Shown here: positions 30,809-40,988 of the stretch, one piece after another | Layout: every line of letters begins with the position of its first letter | Numbering within the stretch: position 1 is the first letter of the stretch | Assembly (NCBI RefSeq): GCF_020524545.1 | Contig: NZ_JAIVLG010000004.1 | Coordinates: 515,317 to 579,316, forward strand | Reading direction: 5' to 3' | DNA length: 64,000 bases | Origin: Microbacterium paraoxydans | Lineage (GTDB): Bacteria > Actinomycetota > Actinomycetes > Actinomycetales > Microbacteriaceae | Made by a program: the position numbers and the translations under genes | Notes under the pieces: generated by a model | Told to the model about the DNA's origin: nothing | Seen by the model: only the letters and a program-made list of their open reading frames with translations | Database searches by the model: none

Positions 30809-32881
30809 GTGGCTGCACGTGCTGGTACTCGGTCCTCGGCTCTTCGGAGCCCCGCTCAGATCCCGGCGCGCGCGCCCGGGCACGTAGACCTCCCCGGCGC
30901 GTTGCGCACGACGCGGCTCCCTCTGCTCGATCCCTCACCCGCAGTCCCCGGTGGCTTCCCTGCCAAAGCATTCCTCGGCGAAGTCGTCCCCTTTCACGTG
31001 GTGTCCTTCCGTGAGGGCCACGACATCATCGGCGTTCATCTCCGCCTCACAACGCCGTCCGGGGAGGAGTCGCTTCACGTGCTCTCCCCTCGCCAAGACG
31101 GCACCGACACGTGGTCGGCAGACATCGCGCTCGATGAGCAGGGCGCGTGGCGCTACCGCTTCGAGGCGTTCGCCGATGACTTCGCGACCTGGTCCCATGC
31201 GGCGAGGCTGAAGGTCGCGGCAGGTATCGATGTTCCTGTGATGGCAGCCCTGGGGGCGGAACTGCTCGCACGCGCGGCCGCGGAGAAGGATCGGCCGGCC
31301 GCGCAGCGGAAACGGTTGCTCGCAGACGCCGAGTCCCTCCGGAGCGGCGACGGCGCGGTCACCGCGACCCTCGCTGCGGATTCCGAGCTGAGGGAGATCT
31401 TCCGTGATCGGCCCATCACGACGATCCGCTCCGCCAGCTCCGACCAGAACCTCATCGTCGACCGGGTGGCCGCAGGAGTCGGCGCCTGGTACGAGTTCTT
31501 CCCGCGCTCCGAAGGCGCCAAGCGGTTGAAGGACGGGACCGTGCGGAGCGGAACGTTCCGTACGGCGACGAAGCGTCTGCCGGAAGTCGCGGCGATGGGC
31601 TTCGATGTGGTCTATCTCGTACCGATCCACCCGATCGGCATCACGAACCGCAAGGGACGCAACAACAGCCTCACCGCAGAAGAGGGAGACCCGGGCTCGC
31701 CGTACGCCATCGGTGCTGACGAGGGGGGCCACGACGCGATCCACCCCGACCTCGGCACTCTCGCGGACTTCCGGGCCTTCGTCCGCGCCGCGCGGAAGGA
31801 GGGCCTCGAGATCGCACTCGATCTCGCGCTGCAGGCCTCCCCCGATCACCCCTGGGTCACGGAGCATCCGGAGTGGTTCACGACGCTGCCCGACGGCAGC
31901 ATCGCGTACGCGGAGAACCCTCCGAAGAAGTACCAGGACATCTACCCGCTCAACTTCGACAACGACCCTGCGGGGATCTCGGCGGAGATGCTCCGGGTGG
32001 TTCGACACTGGGTCGCACAGGGGGTGAAGATCTTCCGCGTCGACAACCCCCATACGAAGCCGCTGCAGTTCTGGGAGTGGCTGATCGCGGAGGTCAACGC
32101 AGGCGACCCCGACGTGATCTTCCTCGCGGAGGCCTTCACGCGTCCCGCGGTGATGCGTGCGCTCGCCGCCGTGGGGTTCCAACAGAGCTACAGCTACTTC
32201 ACCTGGCGGAACACGAAAGCGGAACTCGAGGAGTTCCTCACCTCGGTCTCGCACGAGACCGCCGACTACATGCGCCCCAACCTCTTCGTGAACACCCACG
32301 ACATCCTCACCGAGTATCTGCAGTTCGGCGGTCGGGCCGCCTACCGGGTCCGCGCCTGCATCGCAGCGACGGCGGGGCCGGTGTACGGCGTATACGCGGG
32401 CTACGAACTCTTTGAGAACGTCGCCCGCCCGGGTTCCGAAGAGAACATCGACAACGAGAAGTACGAATACAAGTTCCGCGACTGGAACGGGGCCGAGACC
32501 CGCGGCGAATCACTTGCGCCGCTCTTGCGCAGGCTCAACGAGATCCGCGCCGCCCACCCGGCACTGCGCCAGCTCCGCAACTTCTCGACCCACTGGAGCG
32601 ATGACGACGCCATCCTCGTCTACAGCAAGCACCTCGCAGCCCCCTTCACCGGGAGCGGCCGCCCGGACACCATCATCGTGGTCGCCAATGTCGATCCGCA
32701 CTCGGTGCGGGAGACCACCGTCCACCTCGACACGACGCAGTGGGGGGTTCCCCTCGGCGAACCGTTCGAGGTCGAGGACCTCCTCACCGGAGCGATCTGG
32801 ACCTGGAGCGATCACAACTATGTACGACTCGACGCCTTCGCCGAGCCGGTCCACATCCTGAAGGTGAGGGAGCGATCATGA
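30809..32881 (+). CDS. glgE: Alpha-1,4-glucan:maltose-1-phosphate maltosyltransferase GlgE
   Basis: Extends alpha-glucan by transferring maltose from maltose-1-phosphate (GH13_3). The 690 residues have nucleophile Asp412 in [10 protein letters not shown] and acid/base Glu441 in FLAEAFTRP. The 29-residue interval matches Asp418 and Glu447 of the mycobacterial enzyme. The N-terminal part forms the beta-sandwich and insert domains. The GTG at 30809 follows TAGATT by 6 bases, though the first 30 residues look low in conservation and a later start is possible. It overlaps glgB by ATGA. Confidence 0.94.
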   Translation: MAARAGTRSSALRSPAQIPARAPGHVDLPGALRTTRLPLLDPSPAVPGGFPAKAFLGEVVPFHVVSFREGHDIIGVHLRLTTPSGEESLHVLSPRQDGTDTWSADIALDEQGAWRYRFEAFADDFATWSHAARLKVAAGIDVPVMAALGAELLARAAAEKDRPAAQRKRLLADAESLRSGDGAVTATLAADSELREIFRDRPITTIRSASSDQNLIVDRVAAGVGAWYEFFPRSEGAKRLKDGTVRSGTFRTATKRLPEVAAMGFDVVYLVPIHPIGITNRKGRNNSLTAEEGDPGSPYAIGADEGGHDAIHPDLGTLADFRAFVRAARKEGLEIALDLALQASPDHPWVTEHPEWFTTLPDGSIAYAENPPKKYQDIYPLNFDNDPAGISAEMLRVVRHWVAQGVKIFRVDNPHTKPLQFWEWLIAEVNAGDPDVIFLAEAFTRPAVMRALAAVGFQQSYSYFTWRNTKAELEEFLTSVSHETADYMRPNLFVNTHDILTEYLQFGGRAAYRVRACIAATAGPVYGVYAGYELFENVARPGSEENIDNEKYEYKFRDWNGAETRGESLAPLLRRLNEIRAAHPALRQLRNFSTHWSDDDAILVYSKHLAAPFTGSGRPDTIIVVANVDPHSVRETTVHLDTTQWGVPLGEPFEVEDLLTGAIWTWSDHNYVRLDAFAEPVHILKVRERS

Positions 32882-35082
32882 GCTACACGGAAGACGTCGC
32901 CGCATCCACCGAGTGGGAGGCGGTCTCCTCGGCCAGCCACCACGATCCGCATTCCGTGCTCGGGGCGCACGCGCGCCGCGACGCCGCCGACCGGACCGTG
33001 ACCGTGATCCGTGCCCGTCGTCCCCTCGCGTCCGAGGTCGCTGCCGTGTTCGACGACGGAAGCAGACTCGAACTCACCCACGCCGCACACGGCATCTGGG
33101 AGGGGCAGCACGTCGGGCCCCCTCTTCCCTACCGAGTCGCGACGCGATACTCCGATCATGCGGAAACCATCGCCGGCGATCCCTATCGGCATCCCCCCAC
33201 CCTCGGCGACCTCGACCTGCATCTGATCGCCGAGGGGCGTCATGAACGGCTCTGGGACGCGCTGGGGGCACGCCCACGGACCTCGGAGGGCGAGCCGGGC
33301 GTCTCTTTCGCCGTCTGGGCGCCGAATGCCACCGCTGTGCGCGTGGTGGGTGACCACAACGACTGGAACGGCGAAGCCCACGCCATGCGTTCGATGGGGG
33401 TGAGCGGAGTCTGGGAGCTCTTCATCCCGGACCTTCCGGTCGGCACCCGGTACAAGTACCAGATCCGCACTCGCGACGGGGAATGGATCCTCAAGGCCGA
33501 TCCGATGGCGCTCGCTGCCGAGGTTCCTCCGGACACGGCCTCGGTGGTGACGTCCTCGTCCTACGCCTGGTCCGACGGTGCCTGGATGACCAGGCGTGCG
33601 GCAACTCATGCCGTCGCGCAGCCGCTCTCGATCTACGAGCTCCATGTCGGATCCTGGCGTGCCGGACTCGGCTACCGGGAACTCGCGAGTCCGCTCATCG
33701 AGCATGTGACGGCCGCGGGGTTCACCCATGTCGAGTTCATGCCAGTGGCCGAGCATCCGTTCGGCGGCTCCTGGGGCTACCAGGTCAGCGGCTACTATGC
33801 GCCGACGAGCCGGTACGGCAACCCCGACGATCTGCGCTACCTGATCGATCGACTGCACCAGGCAGGGATCGGCGTGATCCTTGATTGGGTGCCGGGACAC
33901 TTCCCGAAGGACTCGTTCGCGCTCGCCCGTTTCGACGGCCAACCGCTGTACGAGCACCCCGATCCGCGCCGTGGCGAGCACCAGGACTGGGGCACGCTCA
34001 TCTTCGACTATGGACGACCCGAGGTCCGAGGGTTCCTGGTCGCCAACGCCCTCTACTGGCTCAGGGAATTCCACGTGGACGGGCTACGCGTCGACGCCGT
34101 CGCTTCGATGCTGTACCTCGACTACTCGCGCGAGCCCGGACAGTGGGAGCCGAACATCCACGGGGGCCGCGAGAACCTCGAGGCGATCCGATTCCTGCAG
34201 GAGGTCAACGCGACGGCCTACCGGCTGCATCCGGGCATCATGATGATCGCCGAGGAATCGACGAGCTTCCCCGGCGTGACCGCCCCCACCGATCATGCGG
34301 GACTCGGCTTCGGCTTCAAGTGGAACATGGGCTGGATGAACGACTCGCTCCAGTACATCTCACGCGATCCGATGTACCGTTCGCATCACGAAGGTGAGAT
34401 GACGTTCTCGTTCGTCTACGCCTTCGGCGAGAACTACCTGCTGCCGATCAGCCACGACGAGGTCGTGCACGGCAAGGGAAGCCTTCTCACGAAGATGCCC
34501 GGCGACCACTGGCACAAGCTCGCCAATGCGCGGGCCTATCTCGCATACATGTGGGGGCACCCGGGCAAGAAGCTCCTGTTCATGGGACAAGAGTTCGGTC
34601 AGCTCGCCGAGTGGTCGGAGGGTCGCGAACTCGACTGGTGGCTTCTCGATCAACCCTCGCATCTGCAGCTGCAGGATTTCGTGGGAGCGATGAACCGGAC
34701 CTATCGCGCACAGGCACCGCTTTGGGCGCGCGACGACGACGGATCCTCGTTCCATCGACTCGGGGCTCCGAGCTGGAATCCCTCCGTGATCGCCTTCGAG
34801 CGACGTGACGACCACGGTGGGCGCGTGGTCGTGGTCAGCAACTTCGCGGGCGTCGAGCACTCCGGCTATCGCCTCGAGCTCCCCCGGGAAGGAGTCTGGC
34901 AGGAGGTTCTCAACACGGACGCGGCCGAGTATGGAGGCCGGGGCTCCGGAAACCTCGGCATCGTCTTCGCGAGCGCAGAGGAAGGCGCCGCGCCCACCGC
35001 CACGATGACCCTCCCTGCGCTTTCGACGCTGTGGTTGCGCCATCAACCCGAGCCGCACGTGCCCACCGTGAGCCACGGGTGA
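32878..35082 (+). CDS. glgB: 1,4-alpha-glucan branching enzyme GlgB
   Basis: Introduces alpha-1,6 branches into glucan. The 734 residues hold two N-terminal CBM48 domains and the GH13 barrel with nucleophile Asp406 in GLRVDAVAS and Glu459 in IAEEST, matching Asp405 and Glu458 of E. coli GlgB by one-residue offset. The ATG at 32878 overlaps the glgE stop, with GAGGGAG 5 bases before it, so the two are coupled. It converges on the thioredoxin-domain gene. Confidence 0.96.
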   Translation: MSYTEDVAASTEWEAVSSASHHDPHSVLGAHARRDAADRTVTVIRARRPLASEVAAVFDDGSRLELTHAAHGIWEGQHVGPPLPYRVATRYSDHAETIAGDPYRHPPTLGDLDLHLIAEGRHERLWDALGARPRTSEGEPGVSFAVWAPNATAVRVVGDHNDWNGEAHAMRSMGVSGVWELFIPDLPVGTRYKYQIRTRDGEWILKADPMALAAEVPPDTASVVTSSSYAWSDGAWMTRRAATHAVAQPLSIYELHVGSWRAGLGYRELASPLIEHVTAAGFTHVEFMPVAEHPFGGSWGYQVSGYYAPTSRYGNPDDLRYLIDRLHQAGIGVILDWVPGHFPKDSFALARFDGQPLYEHPDPRRGEHQDWGTLIFDYGRPEVRGFLVANALYWLREFHVDGLRVDAVASMLYLDYSREPGQWEPNIHGGRENLEAIRFLQEVNATAYRLHPGIMMIAEESTSFPGVTAPTDHAGLGFGFKWNMGWMNDSLQYISRDPMYRSHHEGEMTFSFVYAFGENYLLPISHDEVVHGKGSLLTKMPGDHWHKLANARAYLAYMWGHPGKKLLFMGQEFGQLAEWSEGRELDWWLLDQPSHLQLQDFVGAMNRTYRAQAPLWARDDDGSSFHRLGAPSWNPSVIAFERRDDHGGRVVVVSNFAGVEHSGYRLELPREGVWQEVLNTDAAEYGGRGSGNLGIVFASAEEGAAPTATMTLPALSTLWLRHQPEPHVPTVSHG

Positions 35083-35110
35083 CGGTGCCCGGACAGGCCG
35101 ACCGAGCGCC

Positions 35111-36040
35111 TCAGAAGAGGAGCGAAGAAAGGCGGTTGCGGGCGGAGACCACCCGTGGGTCGGCCGGCCCGATGAGCCCGAACAGCTCGAGCAGGCGCTC
35201 CCTGACAGGAGTGCGCTGATCGGAGGGCAGCTGCGCGAAGAGGTCGAGCAGCCGGCCGAACGCGTCGTCGACGTGCCCTCCCGAAAGGTCGAGATCCGCG
35301 ACATCGAACTGTGCCTGAATGTCGAGCGGACGATCGGCGGCCGCCGCGCGGGATGCCTGCGGATCGAGTCCTTGAACGCGATCGAGAAGACGCACTTGCC
35401 CCAGACCGGCGAGGGCCTCCTCGTCCCGGGGGTTCTCCGCCAGTGCCTTCTCGTACGCGCGGATCGCTGCGGCGTAGTCCCCCACCTCGATCGCGGCGAA
35501 GGCCTCGGCGTGCAGCGGCGGAAGCGCCGGCTCCTCCGGTGCGCTCGGCGCGTCGGCAGACGCGGCCTCTTCCACCGCGAGCGTGCCGGTGACGCCGTTC
35601 TGCGCCGCGACCTGCAACAACTGGGCGAACACATCTCGCACCTGCTGTTCCGGGACCGCACCGGTGAACATCGGTACCGGCTGGCCGGCGATCAGCGCGA
35701 CCACCATCGGGATCGACTGCGCGCGGAAGCTCTGTGCGAGCTGCGGGTTCGCATCGACGTCGACCTTGGCCAGCAGAACGCGTCCGCCCAGCTCGCGGGT
35801 CACCTTCTCGATGATCGGACTGAGCTGCTTGCACGGTCCGCACCACTCGGCCCACAGGTCCACGACGACCGGCACGGTACGCGAGAGCTCGAGGATCTGA
35901 CCGAAGGTCTCGTCGGTCGCGTCGACCACGACATCGGCAGCAGCGGACCTCGTCGTGCTTTCGGTCGGCGACGCCGGCCGGTTGCGGAGGCTCGAAAGGT
36001 CCACCGCGCCACGCAGCGCGGCCGGGGAGATTTCACTCAC
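35111..36040 (-). CDS. Thioredoxin-domain co-chaperone, CnoX-like
   Basis: A 309-residue cytosolic protein with an N-terminal thioredoxin fold (active site WCGPC, Cys67 and Cys70) and a C-terminal TPR-like helical region (about 174-309). This matches the CnoX/YbbN family that holds unfolding proteins for chaperones. Unlike E. coli CnoX, the CxxC motif is complete, so it may have redox activity. The GTG start overlaps the stop of the preceding envelope protein by 4 bases. Confidence 0.88.
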   Translation of the reverse strand: MSEISPAALRGAVDLSSLRNRPASPTESTTRSAAADVVVDATDETFGQILELSRTVPVVVDLWAEWCGPCKQLSPIIEKVTRELGGRVLLAKVDVDANPQLAQSFRAQSIPMVVALIAGQPVPMFTGAVPEQQVRDVFAQLLQVAAQNGVTGTLAVEEAASADAPSAPEEPALPPLHAEAFAAIEVGDYAAAIRAYEKALAENPRDEEALAGLGQVRLLDRVQGLDPQASRAAAADRPLDIQAQFDVADLDLSGGHVDDAFGRLLDLFAQLPSDQRTPVRERLLELFGLIGPADPRVVSARNRLSSLLF

Positions 36041-37992
36041 TTGATCACCTTCACGGAGAGGAGGTCCTGGTGCACTGCCAGGAGTCGGATCTGCTCCGTC
36101 GATCCCTGTGCGGGGACCGAGAAGAACAGCTGGAACTCATACGTCGTCTCGACGCCCTTCGCGGACTCGGTAGCCCCGGTCAGCGCCTTGGCTTCAGCGT
36201 TGTCACCGAATCGGATCACCACATCTGAAGAGGTCGGCGTCACGGTCTCCTTGTCGGTGAGCGACACGGCGACGATCGCACCACTGTCGAGCGTCGTCAT
36301 GGAGATGGGCTCGGCGCTCGTCGGCGACATGTCGAAGGCGGCCTTCGAGGTCTCCGCTGCGCCCTTGTCAGCGAGGTTCTGCACGATCGCCTGGCGGCTG
36401 TCGGTGATCGACTTCGCAAGGTTGAGCGCCAGGTCATCGAACTGGCCGTAGTACTCGCTCGTCTCCCCCGCGTCCACGACATCGGCGAAAGCTCCCGCAA
36501 GCTCCGCCGGCGGGAGCGTGAGGAAGGCGGAATCGGACGGGACGAGAGAGGTCCCGAGCCAGGTGGCGGCGACGTCGGGGAATACGGCATCCGCCGACAT
36601 CTCCGCCATGTTGCTGATCCGGTAGTTCGACCACGGGTCCGCCTGCGTCATCATGAGCAGAACGGGTGGGACGGTGTCGTCGCCCGTGCTCTTGGAGAGC
36701 ATGAGCACCGTGCGCGGCCAGCTATCGGTCGCCTCGGGGAGGATCACCTCGAAATCGTCGGTCGGAATCGCTGCGGGAAGCGCCCTGTCGGCGATCTCCG
36801 CACGCAGAGCGTACTCAGTGGTCCGCGCAGCGAGCGCCGGGCCCTCGAGACGGGTCGTCGCCAGATCGAGATCGAGCGCGGAGTCGGCCTCGGCGACGGT
36901 CTCGGATGCGGACTGCAGAATACGCTTCGCCTGCGACTCGGTCACCGCCGGTGGCTTCTGGTTCTCGGGGGCGATGACCGTCGGGCTGGGCGAAGGCGAC
37001 GTCGACGCACCGTCGAACTGCGGCCACGAGTCGGCCGAACAACCGGCCGCGAGGACGGCCGTCAGACCGAGCGCAGGCAGCGCCAGCATCCGATGACGCC
37101 GCGTCGGAGGCGCCGCACGCATGGCGTTCTTCGAGTCGGGTTCCTTCGGGTCTTCCACGATCTCCGCGTCTTCGGTGCCATTGCCCTGCGAGCCGTCGGC
37201 GGAGGACGGAGAGTCCGCCGGGTCGTTCGCGCCGTCGAGCGCTGCGCGCTCCGCCGGAGGAAGCGCGGCGACGTCGATCGGCTCTGTCATGGGAAGCGGG
37301 CCCGGACCCTTGCGGCGCGGACCACGGCCTCGCCGCTGATGGCGGATCCCGAGCACGTACAGGATGAGTCCGACCAGCAGCACGACGCCACCGGCGACCA
37401 TCAGCGGTCCTGCCAGCGGCGTCTTCGTGTCCAGCGGCCAGGAGACCGTGATCTGGTCGGGCGCATCGATCGTGCCGTCGTACGCGATCAAGGTGCTCGT
37501 TCCCTCGGGCAACTGGATGTTGTCGACGATCAGAACGTTCTCATCGTCGAAGGAGTCCAGCCACAGGTCGGACCCTCGGGGGTTGCGACCTGCGGGTTCC
37601 GCGGCCTCCCCGTCGCCCGCGTCCTCCCCGGCGTCCGCCGAGTCCGTGGTATCGGGTGCGGCGACGTGCTCGACCGAAAGTTCTCCGTCGTCGTCCACCG
37701 TCACCCTGTTGTAGTCGGCGTCGGCCAGCCATGCCTCCAGGTCGGCGGTGCGACCGTAGCTGCCGAAGATGTCGCCCTGACCGCGGACTATCAGCTTCTG
37801 CGCACCAGGGTTCGTCCGGAGGACATCGCCGTCCAGCAGCACGAACGGTGCGGGCTCGTCGATCTCGACCTGTGTCTGCTGAGAGTCGGGTCCCATGAAG
37901 ATGGTGCGCTGAGCGATTCCCGCCCCGATCAGCACCGCGGCCAGCACGAAGGCCACCACGGCCCATACGAAACGCACGAATAGTCTCCTCAC
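36037..37992 (-). CDS. Large envelope protein with three hydrophobic segments and an internal lipobox
   Basis: A 651-residue protein of unknown function. It has a basic N-terminus and TM1 (about 8-26), an acidic extracytoplasmic domain, TM2 (about 196-216), and a basic then acidic cytoplasmic linker of about 75 residues. A third hydrophobic segment (LALPALGLTAVLAAGC) ends in a lipobox-like LAAGC, and a large outer domain of about 330 residues follows. The third segment, preceded by ATG and basic residues, looks like a complete lipoprotein signal. So this may be a fusion of a membrane protein and a lipoprotein, or two overlapping products. Confidence 0.75.
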   Translation of the reverse strand: MRRLFVRFVWAVVAFVLAAVLIGAGIAQRTIFMGPDSQQTQVEIDEPAPFVLLDGDVLRTNPGAQKLIVRGQGDIFGSYGRTADLEAWLADADYNRVTVDDDGELSVEHVAAPDTTDSADAGEDAGDGEAAEPAGRNPRGSDLWLDSFDDENVLIVDNIQLPEGTSTLIAYDGTIDAPDQITVSWPLDTKTPLAGPLMVAGGVVLLVGLILYVLGIRHQRRGRGPRRKGPGPLPMTEPIDVAALPPAERAALDGANDPADSPSSADGSQGNGTEDAEIVEDPKEPDSKNAMRAAPPTRRHRMLALPALGLTAVLAAGCSADSWPQFDGASTSPSPSPTVIAPENQKPPAVTESQAKRILQSASETVAEADSALDLDLATTRLEGPALAARTTEYALRAEIADRALPAAIPTDDFEVILPEATDSWPRTVLMLSKSTGDDTVPPVLLMMTQADPWSNYRISNMAEMSADAVFPDVAATWLGTSLVPSDSAFLTLPPAELAGAFADVVDAGETSEYYGQFDDLALNLAKSITDSRQAIVQNLADKGAAETSKAAFDMSPTSAEPISMTTLDSGAIVAVSLTDKETVTPTSSDVVIRFGDNAEAKALTGATESAKGVETTYEFQLFFSVPAQGSTEQIRLLAVHQDLLSVKVIK

Positions 37993-38123
37993 GCATCACC
38001 GACATCTGTCCGCGACGCAACACTCGACATTTCAGACTAGCGAAATCAGCTGTGTGTTGCCCACGAGGAGGTGCAGTGCGGGCAGGAACGGCACGTCGAC
38101 CGCCCCTGGGCGTCACTGCTCGA

Positions 38124-38129
38124 TAGCCT
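38124..38129 (+). promoter_or_regulatory. Possible -10 box (TAGCCT) for the AI-2E exporter gene
   Basis: TAGCCT lies 28 bases before the ATG at 38158, leaving a short leader with the GAGGAG ribosome binding site. Confidence 0.4.
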
Positions 38130-38157
38130 TGCTGCAGCCGTTTCGAGGAGTCGTCAG

Positions 38158-39219
38158 ATGAAGATCCACAATCCCTTCCGCACCGCGCTGGTGGCGACCC
38201 TCGGGGTGGGGCTGGGGATTCTGCTCATCAGCAGCGTGCAGACGCTCTCCAGTGTGCTCCTGTACGTGGGTACCGCTCTCTTCCTCAGCCTGGGCCTGGA
38301 TCCGCTCGTCTCGTTCCTCGAGCGCCGCAAGCTCCCCCGCTGGCTGGCCGTGCTGGTGACGATCGTCGCCGTGCTCGCCGTGTTCAGCGGGATCGTGCTG
38401 ATCATCCTCCCGGTCCTGGTGGACCAGATCTCCCAGCTGATCGCGCAGATCTCGGCGATCGTCTCGCGCGGAAACCTGATCCCCGATCTCAAGGAGTGGA
38501 TGCAGGTCACGTTCCCGAACCTGCTCGTGGACGACGTCTTCACGTACCTGACCGACTGGCTGACCACGAACCTCGCCGAGATCGGCGGGTCGATCGGCCA
38601 AGGCGTCCTGGTCGCGAGCGGTGCCGTGCTCAGCGGACTGTTCGGCGCGTTCATCGTTCTCATCCTGACGATCTACCTGACCGCGTCGACTCCTTCGCTC
38701 AAGCGCGCGGTGTACCAACTCGCCCCGGCTTCGAAGCGCGACCGGTTCATCGACCTCGCCGAGCAGATCACCGACTCGGTCGGCTACTACGTCATGGGAC
38801 AGATCTCCCAGGGTGTGCTCAACGGCGTCCTGAGCGCGATCTTCCTCTCGATCATCAACGCTCCGTTCCCCTCGGTGCTCGCGATCATCGCCTTCTTCTT
38901 CTCACTGATCCCCCTGGTCGGCACCCTGACGGGCTCGACGATCATCGTGCTCGTCTGTCTCATCCCAGGACTCGGCTCCCCGGGAATCGCGATCGCCGCG
39001 GCCATCTACTACCTCATCTACATGCAGATCGAGGCGTACGTCATCTCTCCGCGCATCATGAGCCGCGCGGTCTCCGTTCCTGGCGCTGTCGTGGTCGTTG
39101 CCGCACTTGCCGGGGGAAGCCTGCTCGGGCTGCTGGGCGCACTCATCGCGATCCCCGTCGCCGCGAGCATCCTGATCATCTATCGGCAGGTGCTCATCCC
39201 CCGCATGAACGAGCTCTGA
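38158..39219 (+). CDS. AI-2E family transporter
   Basis: A 353-residue polytopic membrane protein of the AI-2 exporter/PerM superfamily, with hydrophobic segments throughout and a conserved C-terminal block (FSLIPLVGTLTGSTII and YVISPRIMSRAVSVPG). Many members are sodium-proton antiporters or unknown transporters, so an AI-2 role is not established. The ATG at 38158 has GAGGAG 7 bases upstream. It converges on the alpha/beta hydrolase 15 bases away. Confidence 0.88.
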   Translation: MKIHNPFRTALVATLGVGLGILLISSVQTLSSVLLYVGTALFLSLGLDPLVSFLERRKLPRWLAVLVTIVAVLAVFSGIVLIILPVLVDQISQLIAQISAIVSRGNLIPDLKEWMQVTFPNLLVDDVFTYLTDWLTTNLAEIGGSIGQGVLVASGAVLSGLFGAFIVLILTIYLTASTPSLKRAVYQLAPASKRDRFIDLAEQITDSVGYYVMGQISQGVLNGVLSAIFLSIINAPFPSVLAIIAFFFSLIPLVGTLTGSTIIVLVCLIPGLGSPGIAIAAAIYYLIYMQIEAYVISPRIMSRAVSVPGAVVVVAALAGGSLLGLLGALIAIPVAASILIIYRQVLIPRMNEL

Positions 39220-39234
39220 AGCGAGGCGGACGGC

Positions 39235-39957
39235 TCAATCGGCCTCTGGCCAGTGCGTCGCCAGTGGAAGCGCCGAGGGGTTCACCGCCGCCACGATCTC
39301 CGTGAGCACGCGCCGGGTCTGCGTCTCCCCGACCCACAGATGCTTGCCGCCGTCCACGGCGATCAGGTTCGCGTGCGGGATCGAAGCGAAACGTTCACGC
39401 GCCTCGTCCGGACGCAGGTAGTCGTCGAGTTCCGGCACCAGGACCACCACGGGCACATCGACCGCGCCCCAGGCGGCGACTTCCTCATCCGTCGCACGGT
39501 GCAAGGGGGGCGAGAGCAGGATGATGCCGGCGATGTCATGGTCGCGACCGTACTTGAGGGCGAGCTCGGTGCCGAACGACCACCCGACGAGCCAGGGATT
39601 CGGCAGTGCACGGTCGCGGACGAAGTCCATGGCGGCCGCCACGTCGAATTGCTCCGCGGCGCCGCCGTCGAATACCCCTTCGCTGGTCCCTCGCGGTGAC
39701 GTCGTCCCTCTGGTGTTGAACCGCAGGACTGCGAGGTCGGCGAGGGCGGGGAGACGGGCCGCCGACTTGCGGATGATGTGGGAATCCATGAATCCACCGG
39801 CGGTCGGCAGGGGGTGCAGCGTCACGAGTGTCCCCGCAGGCTCGGCATGCTGCGGGACAGCGAGCTCGCCGACGAGAGTGAGCCCGTCCGCGGTCCTCAG
39901 CTCGATGTCCTCGCGCTGTGCCGGAAGCTCCAACGGCCCGCGGATCTCCATACTCAC
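39235..39957 (-). CDS. Alpha/beta hydrolase
   Basis: A 240-residue soluble hydrolase with nucleophile Ser127 in GWSFGTE, a likely acid Asp178 in PELDDYL and His206 in GGKHLWVG, giving an ordered Ser-Asp-His triad. The fold is small, like YcjY/serine aminopeptidase-type lipases or esterases. The substrate is unknown. The GTG at 39957 overlaps the stop of the Zn-binding-like gene as GTGA; an ATG two codons later is an alternative. Confidence 0.85.
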   Translation of the reverse strand: MSMEIRGPLELPAQREDIELRTADGLTLVGELAVPQHAEPAGTLVTLHPLPTAGGFMDSHIIRKSAARLPALADLAVLRFNTRGTTSPRGTSEGVFDGGAAEQFDVAAAMDFVRDRALPNPWLVGWSFGTELALKYGRDHDIAGIILLSPPLHRATDEEVAAWGAVDVPVVVLVPELDDYLRPDEARERFASIPHANLIAVDGGKHLWVGETQTRRVLTEIVAAVNPSALPLATHWPEAD

Positions 39958-40241
39958 GCCATCCTCCAACAGTGTGTGTGCCAATGTCTGCGTGCGGCGA
40001 GGTCCGCTGCATCGCCCAGCACGCCATCGGCGCGCCACGTCACGAGGTGCGCAGTGCCGATCTGGATCTGCCGACCGCAACCCGGGCACACGTAGGCCTT
40101 CTGGGCCTGTACGGCGGACACCGGCTGTACGGTCCACTCCGCACCTCGCCGGGTCTCCGTTCGCTTCCAGCCGGCGAGCAACCTGTCCAGCGAGTCCTCA
40201 GGATCAGGGCGCGCCGGAGGGCGTCTGCGTGAGGGGGGCAT
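39954..40241 (-). CDS. Small zinc-ribbon-like protein, 95 residues
   Basis: An Arg-rich N-terminus is followed by a Cys/His cluster: CPGC, then GTAHLVTWR, then RRHWHTHC. This spacing of Cys-x2-Cys with later His and Cys could bind one zinc ion. No family name is certain; similar small proteins are found in actinobacteria. It overlaps the hydrolase downstream by 4 bases, and the transglycosylase gene (40251-40940) lies just upstream on the same strand, 9 bases away. Confidence 0.65.
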   Translation of the reverse strand: MPPSRRRPPARPDPEDSLDRLLAGWKRTETRRGAEWTVQPVSAVQAQKAYVCPGCGRQIQIGTAHLVTWRADGVLGDAADLAARRHWHTHCWRMA

Positions 40242-40250
40242 CGCGCCTGC

Positions 40251-40940
40251 TCACCACCAGTGGTTGTTGGTCCAGAAGTTGTAGGCACCGGCCCAGCTGC
40301 CGTACCGCCCCGTGGCGTAACCGGTAGCCCACCGCAGGTTGTCTACCGGGTTGTAGCCGTTGCCCGGCACCTTGCTGCAGGGCAGCGCCTGAACAAGACC
40401 GCATGCGCCGGAAGACTGATTCGTGGCGTTCGGATTCCACCCGCTCTCGCGCGAAACGATGTAGTCGACGTACTGCCAGTCGCTCTGGGCGATGCCGGCA
40501 GCAGCCATCCACTCGGCGGGCGCTCCGCCTCCCGAGTACGGGGGCAGAGCCGATCCGCCGGACGACCCGCCGTTGGAGCTCGATGCGACCGTGGGAGCGG
40601 GCTTCGGCTTGGGCTTCGGTTTCACGTACACCTCGAAGGTGCCACGCTCGATCGGGGTGATGGCTGCACCGCTGACGGTGACGGCGAGGTTCTGGGTATC
40701 GGCGAGAGCCAGCGAGTAGGCCGAGTCGGGAGAGTCGATCGGGGCCGGTTCCGCCAGCGCCACTCCGGTCGGTGCGACGAGCGCTCCGGCGAATCCGACC
40801 ACGGCGAGAGCACTGAAGACACTCACGACGCCGCGTCGCCGAGACCAACGGCGAGCACTCGGGCGCGCGGGTGTGGCCCTGGCCGCGGGCACCGGCGAGG
40901 AGTCGCTTCGTTCGAGGTTCATGTCGTTTCGGGAGTTCAC
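40251..40940 (-). CDS. Secreted lytic-transglycosylase-like cell-wall enzyme
   Basis: A 229-residue exported protein. It has a basic N-terminus, a hydrophobic signal (VVSVFSALAVVGFAGALVAP) cleaved near AEPAP, a Lys-Pro repeat (KPKPKPKP) and a Gly/Ser linker. A C-terminal transglycosylase domain follows, with YIVSRESGWNPNATN (the Glu likely catalytic) and the ACGLVQALP segment. It likely cleaves peptidoglycan at the wall. GTG at 40940 follows TAGACT by 10 bases; ATG at 40922 is an alternative start. Confidence 0.85.
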   Translation of the reverse strand: MNSRNDMNLERSDSSPVPAARATPARPSARRWSRRRGVVSVFSALAVVGFAGALVAPTGVALAEPAPIDSPDSAYSLALADTQNLAVTVSGAAITPIERGTFEVYVKPKPKPKPAPTVASSSNGGSSGGSALPPYSGGGAPAEWMAAAGIAQSDWQYVDYIVSRESGWNPNATNQSSGACGLVQALPCSKVPGNGYNPVDNLRWATGYATGRYGSWAGAYNFWTNNHWW

Positions 40941-40950
40941 GATGAAGGAC

Positions 40951-40956
40951 AGTCTA
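40951..40956 (-). promoter_or_regulatory. -10 box (TAGACT) for the transglycosylase gene
   Basis: TAGACT on the reverse strand lies 10 bases before GTG 40940, so the leader would be very short. Confidence 0.5.
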
Positions 40957-40988
40957 CGCAAAGGCGCCTGAATCGACCATCAGGAACC

